The position numbers and the translations under genes are program-made. DNA of 64,000 nt from Manihot esculenta (lineage: Eukaryota > Streptophyta > Magnoliopsida > Malpighiales > Euphorbiaceae): positions 32,814,136 to 32,878,135 of the forward strand of contig NC_035177.2 of assembly GCF_001659605.2 (NCBI RefSeq), in the 5' to 3' direction. This document shows positions 35,383-46,932 of the stretch, piece by piece (the stretch's first letter is position 1; each line of letters begins with the position of its first letter). A model generated the notes under the pieces. That model searched no databases. It was given only the letters and a program-made list of their open reading frames with translations, and was not told the origin of the DNA.

Positions 35383-35996
35383 GTTTAATAACAATTAAAA
35401 ATATTAAAGTTGTAAATTTATATTTAAAAATTTTATAAAATCAATTATAAAATTTATAAGAGGTGGCTGATAGTCGATAAGCTTGGAGCTTATCTAATAA
35501 GCGCTAGGCTTACTTTAAGAAAAAACAAAAAACACAAATCAATTTGGCGCTCTTACGAAGAGCGAGCACTAGGGCGCGCCAAGTAGGAAATTTGCACGCA
35601 CGACGATCAAGTCCCCAATTGATAAACACTTTTCTCTTGACTCTAAATTGACAAAATTTCTTCTCAATCTCAAATTGGCAAGAAGTCCTTTTTTTTTTTT
35701 CTCTCTCTCACCACCGCCACCATCTCTATTAGAAAAATTCTTAAGTGAATCCAATAAATATCAAAGTTGGATTCCATCTATTTTTCATAGAAGGATCCAT
35801 TTGTCCAGTGTCGAGGACTGAATCTAGACAAATATTTCATATCTATTGAATTAGGAAATGCAACTATCAATGCTAGTCTATACATACATATGAATTAGAA
35901 TAAATATTATACAAGTTCCTAACGATTTTTCTCATTAGTTCATCTTTACAATTTCATCTTCTTCTTATTATTATAATTATTATTTTATTTTACTAA

Positions 35997-38900
35997 CTAA
36001 ACATCTTCTTTGTGTACAGAGAAATCAGGCTCAACAGGTTTAAACAACTGGGGCATCTTTAATCTGGAAGCAGAATCAACCTGGTCTTTCTGTTGAGTCC
36101 CTCTTCTAGTATTTGCAGCAAATTTTGAAGCCAAAATTGTGGCTCCTAGATGCTGAACATTGTTTGCGTCGTCAGTTGATAACCTCTCATTACTTTCGTT
36201 CTCATAATCTCCATCTGCTAGCTCATTATAGTAGTAGTACTCTTCCTCTGGGATTGAAATATAAGCGAGGCTCTCTCGTGCAGCCAACTCTTTTGCCATC
36301 TTTCTTTTCTGATACCTTCTATAAATAGATTGAATCAAGCAAGCTGCCCATGTCCTCCACTGATGAGAATAGTACCTAAAGGCATGCTGTAGCTTCTTGC
36401 TTTGAAGTCTCTTGAATTGTTGTGCAACAAATTTAAGGTCTTCAGCTTGAAGGGCAAAAGCTTCGACTTCAGAAAGAGCTCTGACAGTCCGAGTTGAAGA
36501 AGGAAGGTTTGCACTAGGATTGGGCATTAGGGCCCATGTCAATAATTCCTCACCGCAGAAGTCACCAGGTCTAAGGGTGATAGAGTTAAAGAATCCAGAT
36601 CTTCCTCCATCAGTCGTTGAGCTCTCCAATTGTCCTCTAATTATAAACAGCATCTCATTTACGGGATCACCTTCTTGAAATATGTAGGTTCCCTGAGTAC
36701 TCAAAGAAGACACAAGGCGTTCACATATGGCATCAAGTAGCTGTTCATCCATTTGTGAGAAGAATTGGACCTGTGAAATGGAAGAATGAAAATATGGATT
36801 TAAGAACGATTTTTAGAAAATAAAAGACAATCTATCCGTGCTGCCTGGTCTCTAATAATCCTTGGTATTTAAATAAATCACTACTTCTTATCCATATTAA
36901 AATATATTTTGTATTTCACAAAATTGAAATTTTTAATTTTTTTATCAAAAAAGTTATTAGTCAATTTATTTTAATTTTAGTCATATCAAATTATATGAAT
37001 ATTTAAAATTACAAGACTAAATAATAAGTTTAATTAAAATAATATAAATTAAATAATATAAATATTCAAGACAATATAAATATTTAAGGCGGTTAACCTA
37101 TTTGAGATAGAGGAAATAAAATGTTGGATTTTGCAAAATTTAAAAACTTTAAATAGGGACTGATTAATAAATTTTTTAAGAATTCACGGATTTAATAGTA
37201 ATTATCCTATAAACTAACCCAGAGAATAATGTCATGTCAAAGTTCAGAATGAGGACTACATACGAAGTTGCCATGTATTTGTCACAATTGAAACCTCAAT
37301 GGGGCTCGGGCAGCAATATGATATGCCTCTCAATTGCAAAGAAGCAAGTTTTAGGTTGACAAACATGCATCTTTGCACTTATGGAGATGTCAATTATCAT
37401 GAGAAATATTTGCAGATGATTCACGCAGCTATGTCAGGTGGATTATTCTTTAAATACTAAATCGCCAATAGAAAAAGAAACAGGGAGATAACATACACGA
37501 CGAACAAGGTTCAGACGTAAATGTTGCTGAATTTCTCGTCGAAGATCCAATGGCAATGAACGCAATATAGACTCTTCATGAACACCTCTTGTAGCAAGCC
37601 ATTTGTACTGAACAAACCGACGTACACGTTCCTGCAAATCTGGAGGTAATTGGCGATGCCTCATCCACTCCTCTGTATCTCTTCGCTTAATCCTCCACTC
37701 TTCAACTCTCACCGTCATAGATTGCAAATTAGTCTTCATGAAAGGGAACCAAAAAATAATTATCAATTCCATTATACGCAACCATTTTCATTTGTAACAG
37801 TAATCTATCAGCAAAAATATTTAGATACTCAAAAACATATCAAAAAACAAATTGCGGTTATTGTCCTTGTAGTGAAGAAAAATGAATAATTGAACACAAG
37901 AACCCTTAAAAACTTGAACTAATCTTAGAACCTTTATAAGCTGGAAACTAACCTTCTCTGAAAATGTAATAAAAATCTTCACATAGACAAATGAAGAAAT
38001 TCAAAGCTTCTATTATTCTTTTCTGCTTTTCATTGGCAGCACAAATAAATTATAAAGATCTTCTTGAATAACTTCAAACCATAATAGCATGTAACATAAA
38101 ATTGAACTGATGTGGAGTAAAGCCAGAATTTTTAAATAAAGTTCCATACATTCTCCTAAAACATGCCAGCTTCATTGCTATTATAATTATGAGAGAAATC
38201 CAGTGGTGCACTCTTTTTTATGGTTGAACAATGGCATTTGGACTAGGGTTGTGTATGATTTGTGAGGGTTCCGAATCAAACTGAAAATCATATCCAACTA
38301 TACTGAAATTCAAAAAAAAATTGATATTATAGAAATTGGACCGTACAAAATCAAACTTATTTAAGTATTTAATTTTGATTTTAGTTCTTTATTCGGTACC
38401 ATATAAAATCGAATCGATCTATACAAAAGAACCAATTTTATTTATATACAATTCTTAATGATTTTAATGATATTATAATTTTATTATAAAGTTTAATGAT
38501 ATGTTTTATATATTGGATAATTTCCATATAATCTTATACATGCAATAAACTATATGAAATAAAAATTATATTTTTTCACCAAAATTGTATGGTCCTATAT
38601 AAAGAATTCAAATTTAATTTTATTTAAATAAAATATAATAGAAAACTATAAATAAGTAGAGGTATAAACCAATTAAGCTGAGCTATTGGAAACTCGAGTT
38701 CATTGCATAGGTGTATATATACATATACTCTTTTCAACTACTTTTATATTTAATATTATCTAATTATTTATATAATTTAAATATGCATGTTCTCTCTAAT
38801 TATTAAATAGTTATTAATAATATCGTAAAGTAACTGTATATTCTAAATAATGATTAAAAATTTCTAACTATATAATTTAGCTAAATTAGTTAGTTAAAGT

Positions 38901-41900
38901 ATGTTCAATCTAAATGCATCTCCTTATTAATAGGGTCTATAATAATAGAATATAAATTTATAAAATCATCCATGAGTGTATAAATTATTTTATAGTTTTT
39001 AATTATATGAGTAAATTATATATGTTTTTGGATATTAATTGCATATTAGTTACAATATAATATTTTGTTGACATTAATATTATTTTATTGTTTTAAATAA
39101 CATTGTTATTATTTCTATTTTTATTTTGATTTTAAAATAAACATAATTGTAATTTTATATACAATAACTAAAATTAAAATTAAAATTAAAACTCAAATTA
39201 AAATTAAAATAGAACCTAAATAAAAAATAAAACCAAATCGAAATTTGGTTTCTAAGTTCGATTCTTAAAAATTGAATAACCAAAAGTTTGGTTCTGGTTC
39301 TGGTTCCAGTTCATAGCTAGAACTGTACCAAAACTGCAATATGAAAACCTTCAGTTGATTGAATCAATCACAGAAACAGGCTACATAGAACATTTGAATA
39401 CAGCTTTGTCAAAAGCCATTATGTGACTGCTACCTTTCTTAATTGAAGAGCATTCTAGACAAATTCAGTCATCCAGATGCCCACACACTTCACAATCATA
39501 TTCTCGGTGATCTAGTGCTAAAAAGTGTTAAGAGTGACAGATATCTATCAGAGATTGTAGAAGAAATGGAGAAGAACTAGAAGAGTAAGAAGAGGAAGAA
39601 TAGACTGAGAGAGAAAGAGCTGTATTATTCTAGCTAATTGCTAATTCTGAAATGAATTTCAAGGTTAACTATCCTGAGATTTATAGCTGATCTTAGTTAC
39701 TAACTGACAAGTGAGCTACAGCTATAATAGACAATTATAACAGAATCAGCTGCTCTTGTAGCACACCAGCTTCCCACCAACTATTCTCTTCTAGAACTTA
39801 CTTCCTTCCAGAACTTTCACTGCTATTCTCTTTATACTTTATTCCTATATTTCTCTATTACATGTAACATAAGTCATTGAAATAGAGGGTTATTGATGGG
39901 CCTCTCCATATTATCACCAAGTCCCCTGGAATCCACTAGCCATTACATGGATGGCATAAAATAGAATGGAAGAGCAACTCCCTAGCTGTTCAACCATTTC
40001 CATGTTTTTTAATTTCCTCATCATGGAATACACATGGGATCCATCGGAGGAATAATCATTCAGGATGAACATTCAAAGATATATGTTTCTCGATAACAGA
40101 CATGTTTTTCCAACAGCACCTTCTCGTATTCCTGTGGTCCTTGATCCGATACCAATTGATTCATTCCATACAATCATTTTAATACCTTAGCGTTTGCATT
40201 AATAAATTCCTGAAACAATTTTAAATATATATATAATTGGGGTCTTTATGGTATTGTTGTTAAGAAAAGCACTTCTAAGTTCTAAATATGAGTTGAGTTA
40301 AAGATTATTAAAGAAAACAATTTACAATTAAATTCAATAAGCTTTAGTCATAAAAATACTAAAGTAATGAAGCAACTTTGTCTAAACTGTTTTTTCAAGA
40401 ACATCTAAAATGGTTTTTTTGTGCTAATGGCAGAAAATCATACATTTGATTCTTGTCACCAGGGGGACTTAAAATTTTCAAATTCATACTCAAAGGTACA
40501 TCCAGAAACTCAAATGAGTGAGAGAGAGGGAGAGATGCAAACCATCGATCATTTAATATTTCAGGTGCTAATTACTTTTCTATTTCTTGTAGATGCGCGT
40601 GGCAAACAAGTCCATACATGACTACCGAGTACTACAGTAACATAATAATTAAATTAAGGTTGTACCAGCATATACCTGCATGTTGCCAATCAACTGTGCT
40701 GAAAGAACTAAACCAAGAATACATGTAACTATGCAGAAAATGTTCTCACCAAGAAATGTGCTTGTCTCCAAAGTTTGTGCATATGAACTGCCAAGAGAAT
40801 AAGAAAGATGTTTTAACATGAATAAGAAAAACAAAATCATAAGAACAATTAGCAAGTAGCATGCAATTATCACTTATGAGGATTAAAAAATGATTGAATA
40901 AGTGGAACTTTTACATGGGAGTAAATTTGCCAAGGATAATCTACAGTAGGATGTTTACACAAATAATTTTGACTCATTAGCAATTTCCATACAATAGCAA
41001 ACTTGCATTATTGAAATTAAAACTCCATATTTAAACTTCGTAATCTTTTGGATTTGAAATTAAAACTAAGCAGCGTGATTTTGCAAGTAATAAATCTTAA
41101 TTCATGTGAATGACCATCAGCTCTAACAATGTCACGGAAAATAAGATATAGAATTCTCAATCCTTAATGCATTCTGTGAGCAGAAGACTCCTATTTTCTG
41201 TTTTCTTGACAGAGTAGCGGATACAAATCTCAAGGGATACAATTAACTACGAGTCGCCAAATCTAATTCATGTATACGAATACTAGATCTATTCAAGATC
41301 TATATTGAACTACTCTTTTGTTCATATATTAAAATTAAACTTGCTATAACTGTCCCTTGCTTACTCTCAAATTTTAATGCCTGACTGGCAACCTATATAA
41401 CCTTAGATCGTAAATAATCTTATATAACCTCCTAACCTCATCCGGTGCATTTGACTTATGAAGCATCCCATGGTAGCAGAAGTATCAAAGCAGCATTACC
41501 ACAGAGGAAGTTAAAATATATGGTAAACTGTGTAGGTGCATGTAGGACTACTTGCAACTAAGTGAGATATCTAGCATAAAAATAAACTTAGAAAGTTAAC
41601 AATTGAGAATTTATTTCAAAGTATAGTTGTTTACAAAATTATTAAGGCCAAATTTATATACAGAACAAGTTATCAACTACACAGCAAAATGGCAGTTTCT
41701 GAATCTCATACCTTAAATTTCTTAAGCCCCACCAAAGACAATACAAGTACTTATGAATAAACGGTGAGGTAGCAACATCATTTGTAAAAGCACCAGCAAA
41801 TATTCCAAAATGAAATAAAATGTTGCTGTCTTTTGGGTCACAATTAGCAGCAACACTAGTGACATTCCGCCAGTATTGACGTTCAAATCTTCCCAAACTG

Positions 41901-43241
41901 CTACAATCTAGAAAAGGCTTAATGCAACCTATAGTTCCTGACTTATCCTCCTTGAGACACTCTGACTTCCAGCAGTAGAATTGCCGCGCCAGCGACAACA
42001 GGTACCATGAAGCTCCTAAAGTCTGCTATGCAGTAAATATTGATAACCATTTAGGTTTTAGTAAATAAACAAGGAGAGTAAGCTTAAGAGAAAAAAGGGG
42101 TGACCTGATGCTTACATGACTGGCAAGCATGTAAAGGAGGAGATTGTAACCAGCTCCTGCCCAAGCAGTTTTGGCAACAAAGCCAGTAGTTTTTACAATA
42201 CGTTGATGCAAAGGGAAGATAAGAAAAATTCTGGGAATATATTGAATAAGAACCATGAGAGAAAGTGCATTATTGGCATGATCAGCACTGTTATCTCTTG
42301 TGGCTGGAATGACTATCCAAACGACAATCTGCAAGGAAAAGTTCTAAAATCAGTTAAACCTGAAAATTGTAAAGTATCATTTGTAGAGTTGAAACAAGAT
42401 TCGATAAAGCCTTTTCTCTAATCTCTGCTAACTGCGAACCGTTTAAAGCTAACAACAATATGCCCTAGTAAAGCATTTAATCCAAGACAATAACCACACC
42501 ATCCTGATCTCCAAAAGAAAAATAAAGAAAATAAAGGGGAAAAATATCTAAATTCCATCAATTCAAAAGGAGTACATATCTCATGGCTACTAATCTGCAC
42601 TTTGAAAAATTTTAATTTTACATCAATTGAGCCCTGATTAATTTTCCATATCCGTATTCTTCAATTACAAATTACAGCTGATTCTTTGTCTCAATCGTCA
42701 GTCCCGTTCTGATTAGGCCAATCAAATCTTAATATTCTCAAATTAAGCTTACCTGAGGAAGCGGAAGCGTAGCTGCCAGATCGATAACGAAATCGGACTT
42801 GAGATAACGCCTGGCAATTTCCCTAGCGTCCATGACGAGTTCACCCCGTCCAAAAATCCTAGAATTCGGAGCAACAAAAGCTGTACGGAACTTCATGAGC
42901 ATGTGCAGCAAGAAGAACATGTCAGCAATGGACCTAAAAAAGGTGATCAGGACAGCGAGATGATTGTCGTTGCTCAAACAGACGCCGTCCGTACCGACAT
43001 AGGGGAGGAAGAAAAAGAGAGGATCGATGAAGAGAGCAATAATGGAGGTTATGAGGAAGACATAGTTCCAATAGTTGACAATGTCGCTGTCCGGATCGAG
43101 GATCTGGTAGCGCCATAGAATATGGAGAGGGTGATCGTCTGCTGCGACGCTTGAGGCAGAGAACGACTGACTGACGAGGTTTTCGCCGAGGCGCTGGAAC
43201 TGGCGGAACTGGGAACCTGGGTAGGATATGAGTCTATTCAT
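35997..43241 (-). CDS. CNGC18: Cyclic nucleotide-gated channel, CNGC18-like (711 aa, 6 exons)
   Basis: Plasma-membrane cation channel of the plant CNGC family; Arabidopsis CNGC18 acts in pollen tubes. Minus exons: 42753-43241, 42116-42328, 41712-42022, 40676-40787, 37497-37733, 35997-36770. They join in frame to 711 codons. Exon 1 carries S1-S3 (WNYVFLITSIIALFIDPL...), exons 2-3 carry S4, S5 and pore entry (YLYCLWWGLRN), exon 4 carries the filter and S6, exon 5 the C-linker (RRDTEEWMRHRQLP). Exon 6 carries the cyclic-nucleotide-binding domain (about 481-570) and an IQ calmodulin site (about 596-611). The carboxyl end KMPQLFKP...HKEDV is characteristic of CNGC18. Oddities: the filter triplet is Ala341-Gln-Thr and S6 has LSAQLIGN. 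Intron 4 is about 2.9 kb and contains a probable transposon. Confidence 0.9.
38235..39330. mobile_element. Probable transposon insertion in CNGC18-like intron 4
   Basis: About 1.1 kb whose ends have loosely inverted similarity: the left has TAGGGTTGTGTATG and GGGTTCCGAATC, the right has GGTTCTGGTTCTGGTTCC. The interior is AT-rich and non-coding, with TAAAATTAAAAT repeats near 39170-39210. The structure resembles the hAT-like MITEs in this window, but I could not find a clean target duplication. Confidence 0.35.
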
Positions 43242-44678
43242 CTTCCATGACGGAGTTGGGGGCGGAATTAGGATTCCGAGGGAAGAAGAAAGAGAAGCAA
43301 AGCAACTCGAAGGAAACGAAAATGATAATTCGGAGGTGAAGAAACAGGAGAAAAATCGTTGGAGAGAGAGAGAGAGGGAGGATGAGGAGGAGGAAGCAGG
43401 GTTGAATGATGGTGGTTATGGTTTCGCGCGAAAGTGGAGAACTGACGTGGTTTCCGGAGAGAAGTTAGGGACGCGGGAAAAAATAAATAAATTAAAAAAG
43501 TATTTAAATTTATATTTTATTTTTTATTTTTTAATAACTTTATTATATTATAATAATTTTATAATATATTTATTTTCAATAATCAAATATATTTTAATTT
43601 AGAGTTTTTAATTATAAACGGGCTATTGTAGAAAATACAATAAACACTTTATTTAAATAAATTAAAAGAAAATACTTAAGTAGATACGGTCTATATTAAT
43701 TCAAAATCACATCAAAATACATTTTATATGAACAGATGTACTTATTGGATTCATAATGATAAAAAAAATAATTAAAAATATATAAAGCACATCATATAAT
43801 AAAATATTTCTCTTTATTTAAGGAGGTATATAAAAAATTCTATTTGCTCAAAAAATTTAAATTTTATGGATTTTCATATTTAAATTTAAATTTTTTATTT
43901 TTAAATTTATTATAATTATAATAATTTTTTAAATTAATTTTAATCATATTTAAATTAATTCACATGACATACTATTATTTTTATTATATAAATAATTTTA
44001 ATTAAATTTTAATTAAAATCTTAAATTTCTAATTACTTAAAATTTTCAATTAATTTTTTTATTTAAATATGAGAGAATTTAATTATATAATTTAAGAATT
44101 TTATATAATTAGAGTTTAGAATTTTAATTAAAATTTAATTTTAGTTAATTAAATTATTTATGTAGTAAAAATAATAATATATAATGTATCGTAAGTTAAT
44201 TTAAATATGATTAAAATTAATTTAAAAAATTATTATAAGATAGAGATTTTTTTATTTAAAATTAAAAATTTAATCTATAAATATAAAAAACTGTAAAATT
44301 ATTGTTTTTTTAATAAATAGGCCAAACAAAAATTATTTATGTTATTTGATTTTAGTATATGTTCATAAACAAAAATTATGGAAAAAATTTCATCAACAAT
44401 TGGAGATTGTCACATGGACTAATATAAATATTGTACTTTTCTACCCATGGCAACGTGTTGTGAGAATTTAGAAGAATAGATTAAAATTAAGATTTCACAG
44501 TTCTGAAATATTATATCTTTTTTTATTTTTTTTTGTTCAATATGAACTTTTATTTCTAGATAGACCATATAGTCAAATTAGATAAATCTTATGAACTGAA
44601 CAAATTTAACTTGCATATTAATATTTATATCCTTACTTAACGCTGTCTTATTAGTTAACAAGAGAAAACTCGTCAGGA
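43242..44678. other. CNGC18-like 5' region and AT-rich DNA
   Basis: 43242-43450 is GA-rich and probably the 5' leader and core promoter of the channel gene. The plus frame at 43228-43602 is an antisense shadow of it. Beyond that no gene seen. Confidence 0.45.
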
Positions 44679-44750
44679 GCGTTTGTAGTCCAACGGTTAG
44701 GATAATTGCCTTCCAAGCAATAGACCCGGGTTCGACTCCCGGCAAACGCA
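44679..44750 (+). tRNA. trnG-UCC: tRNA-Gly (anticodon UCC)
   Basis: 72 nt cloverleaf. The acceptor stem GCGTTTG pairs with CAAACGC, with discriminator A. The anticodon stem ATTGC/GCAAT holds the loop CTTCCAA, giving anticodon UCC, so it reads GGA codons. The internal A box (TAGTCCAACGG) and B box (GGTTCGACTCC) are intact. No intron. A T-run (CTTTTTCTTTTT) starting 4 bp after the gene is the RNA polymerase III terminator. It is a nuclear-type gene. Confidence 0.96.
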
Positions 44751-44753
44751 AGC

Positions 44754-44766
44754 TTTTTCTTTTTAT
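44754..44766 (+). terminator. RNA polymerase III T-run terminator
   Basis: CTTTTTCTTTTT immediately downstream of the tRNA. Confidence 0.8.
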
Positions 44767-46468
44767 TTTTTGGCCAACGCTGTTGCTTGTTGACGTTCAT
44801 GGGCCTCTTCGTTTTGCAGATACATCAGCTCCGCTTAATCATAATTGAAGTCGTCATCAGAATTGTTAGTAGTAATGCTTTCTTTTATTATTTGTTTTTA
44901 TTTTAGCCAAATTTTGTTGAAAAATAGTTTCACACGCCGTGACGTTGTAATATTTACACTTAATAAGGTGAACATAACATTTATATTAAAAAAATAAATA
45001 CAATATTTATATTTAAAGAATAAAAGTATTTACTGATGTGTATTTACACTTAATGAAAGCGAAATTTAAAGATATTTAACAATTTAATAAGTTTAAATTT
45101 AATATAATTTAATCAAAATTAATAATAATTAATTTCTTAATTTTTTTTAAATATGAAATTAAATTTAGCCGTATATGAAAAATAAGCTCACATTTAATCT
45201 ATTTTCATTTAAAAATTAAAATTTTGACGCCAGCCCTTACTTCAATTAGATCCTTCATTATTCATATAATCTCATTGAAGAAGATATGAAATTCCTGAAA
45301 TGGATAATTAAAAATTATTTAATTAAGTCAAATAACCTTAATTTTTTCTATTTAATTATGAGAATTTTCCTTTTTTTTTTCCTCAAACTAACGAGTTTAC
45401 TATAATAGTAAACACATTATATTTCAGAAATTAGTTAAGTGTTACAGTAAACACATTATATTTCAGAAATTAGTTAAGTGTTTCATGCCGACGGCCACCG
45501 GAGAAGAAAGCCGATCCATAATGTTTTTATTCTAATATTGTTATGAAACTACTATAAATTCTATATTATTATAGTGCCAAATTCACTTACCGTCAATATC
45601 TCTAGTTGAAATCAACCATAACAGGCACTCCGCCTACAACACCTTCAAATCCAATAAATGAACTCACCAGAAAACAAATCGAACCCAAATATCAAACGGC
45701 ACAAAACTATACATTCAGATCGAAGAGAACAACCGAAATCATGGCTGCCTCAAATTCCCTACTTTATTTTTTTTTTCCTTTTCTTTATTCATCACAAAGA
45801 ATTCAATAAAACGGAATTGTACATTTTAAGATTCCAAAATTATATATATATATATATATATAAAAAAAAAACAAAGGACTAAGTCACAAAATAATCAATC
45901 AAACATTAATTAGTAGTGGGAAGTGGTCACCCACCAAAATAAATAAGTAAATAAAAATTAAAAGAAAGCATGATTTATACAAAGCCAATTGAGTCTATCA
46001 GTCACTGCCACCTTCTTCTGCTTCTGTTTCTAAAAGCCACTTGTATTCTTCCTCTCCACATTAATGGCTTCTGTCATAATCACTCTTCTCCTCTTATCTC
46101 ATCTTTGCTCTGACTTATAATTATTATTTTAGTTTCTGTCAAGGACTTGGCTGTTTATATATATATATATATATGTGATAATTAATGAAATTTCTATTTT
46201 AAAGAAAAATATTCAATTTTTTAGAAAGTCTTTTATTATATTTTAAATTTTTCATAATATTTTTAAATGTTTTATGCATAAATTTACAAATATTTTTTAT
46301 TTTAACATTGTAACTTAAATGGTTTTTTTATGAAAAAAAAAGTCTTTTTAAAAAAATTTCCATGAAAAACAGTTATTATATAAAATTTATTTAAAAAAAA
46401 AAAAACAAGCTTAAGTAACTTTTTGCTTATGGAGTTTCTTTCCTGTGTGTGCATATTCACGTACACAT
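44767..46468. other. AT-rich intergenic DNA
   Basis: No gene seen. TA dinucleotide runs lie at about 45841-45862 and 46158-46174. The overlapping plus frames at 45606-45882 have no recognisable domain. Confidence 0.5.
45408..45485. repeat. 39 bp tandem duplication
   Basis: GTAAACACATTATATTTCAG occurs at 45408 and 45447. The two 39 bp units are essentially identical. Confidence 0.9.
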
Positions 46469-46924
46469 CGGAGTGATCAGTATTCGATTCAAAATTGAAA
46501 AAATCGATTGAACCAAATCAATTTGAAAATTTAATTCAGTTTTTTATATATTTTGATTCGGTTCAGTTTTTAATTTCAGAAATTTAAGTTTGGTTCGGTT
46601 TTGATTAGAAAAAAATTAAAAAAATTGAACCGAACCGATTAGTGATAATAATATATTTTTTCAATAATATAAAGAAATTAAATCATATTAAGATTAAAAT
46701 ATTTTAATTAAATTTTAAAATATTAAAAAAGTGTAAAAAATAAAAAAATTATTAAAAATCGAAACCGGTCAAATCAAACCAAATCGAATCGAATCAAACT
46801 GATTCGGTTCGATTCAATTTCTGATCAAAATCAATTCGATTTTCATAAACACTAAAATTTTAATTTTTGATTTATTCAGTTCGGTTCAATTTTAAACCGA
46901 ACCGACCGAATGCTCACCCTACCG
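46469..46924 (-). mobile_element. hAT-type MITE, copy C (456 bp, reversed)
   Basis: Reverse orientation relative to copies A and B: its right edge, read on the minus strand, is TAGGGTGAGCATTCGGTCGG. The left edge is degenerate (CGGAGTGATCAG). Flanks GTACACAT (46461-46468) and GCACACAT (46925-46932) are an 8 bp duplication with one change. Internal CGGTTCGGTT words are more mutated than in A and B, so this is the oldest of the three copies. Confidence 0.8.
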
Positions 46925-46932
46925 GCACACAT

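Larger units (their letters stand above)
31880..35580. mobile_element. Possible decayed transposon carrying a plant-mobile-domain gene
   Basis: Both edges carry similar sequence in opposite orientation. The left edge has GAGCCTGGTGCTCC (31881-31894) and GCGCTTTCTTAAGAAGCGCC (31930-31949). The right edge, in reverse complement, reads CCTAGTGCTCGCTCTTCG then TAAGAGCGCCAAATT (35546-35575). Each edge includes a short hairpin. Between them lies a mobile-domain gene remnant. I did not find a target duplication, so the exact ends are uncertain. Mutator-like elements carrying PMD/MAIL genes are known, which makes that class a reasonable guess. Confidence 0.35.

Noticed and set aside
42066..42115. Alternative later donor for CNGC18-like exon 2
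   Set aside because: Extending the exon past the GTAAGC at 42115 breaks the reading frame into exon 3. Ending at 42116 and starting exon 3 at 42022 gives the conserved SH-TLGASWYL join.
43228..43602. 124-residue plus frame with acidic and basic runs
   Set aside because: It overlaps the first exon and GA-rich leader of the CNGC18-like gene on the other strand, then runs into AT-rich DNA.
45606..45882. Two overlapping plus frames
   Set aside because: No domain, and the frames run into a TA dinucleotide repeat.
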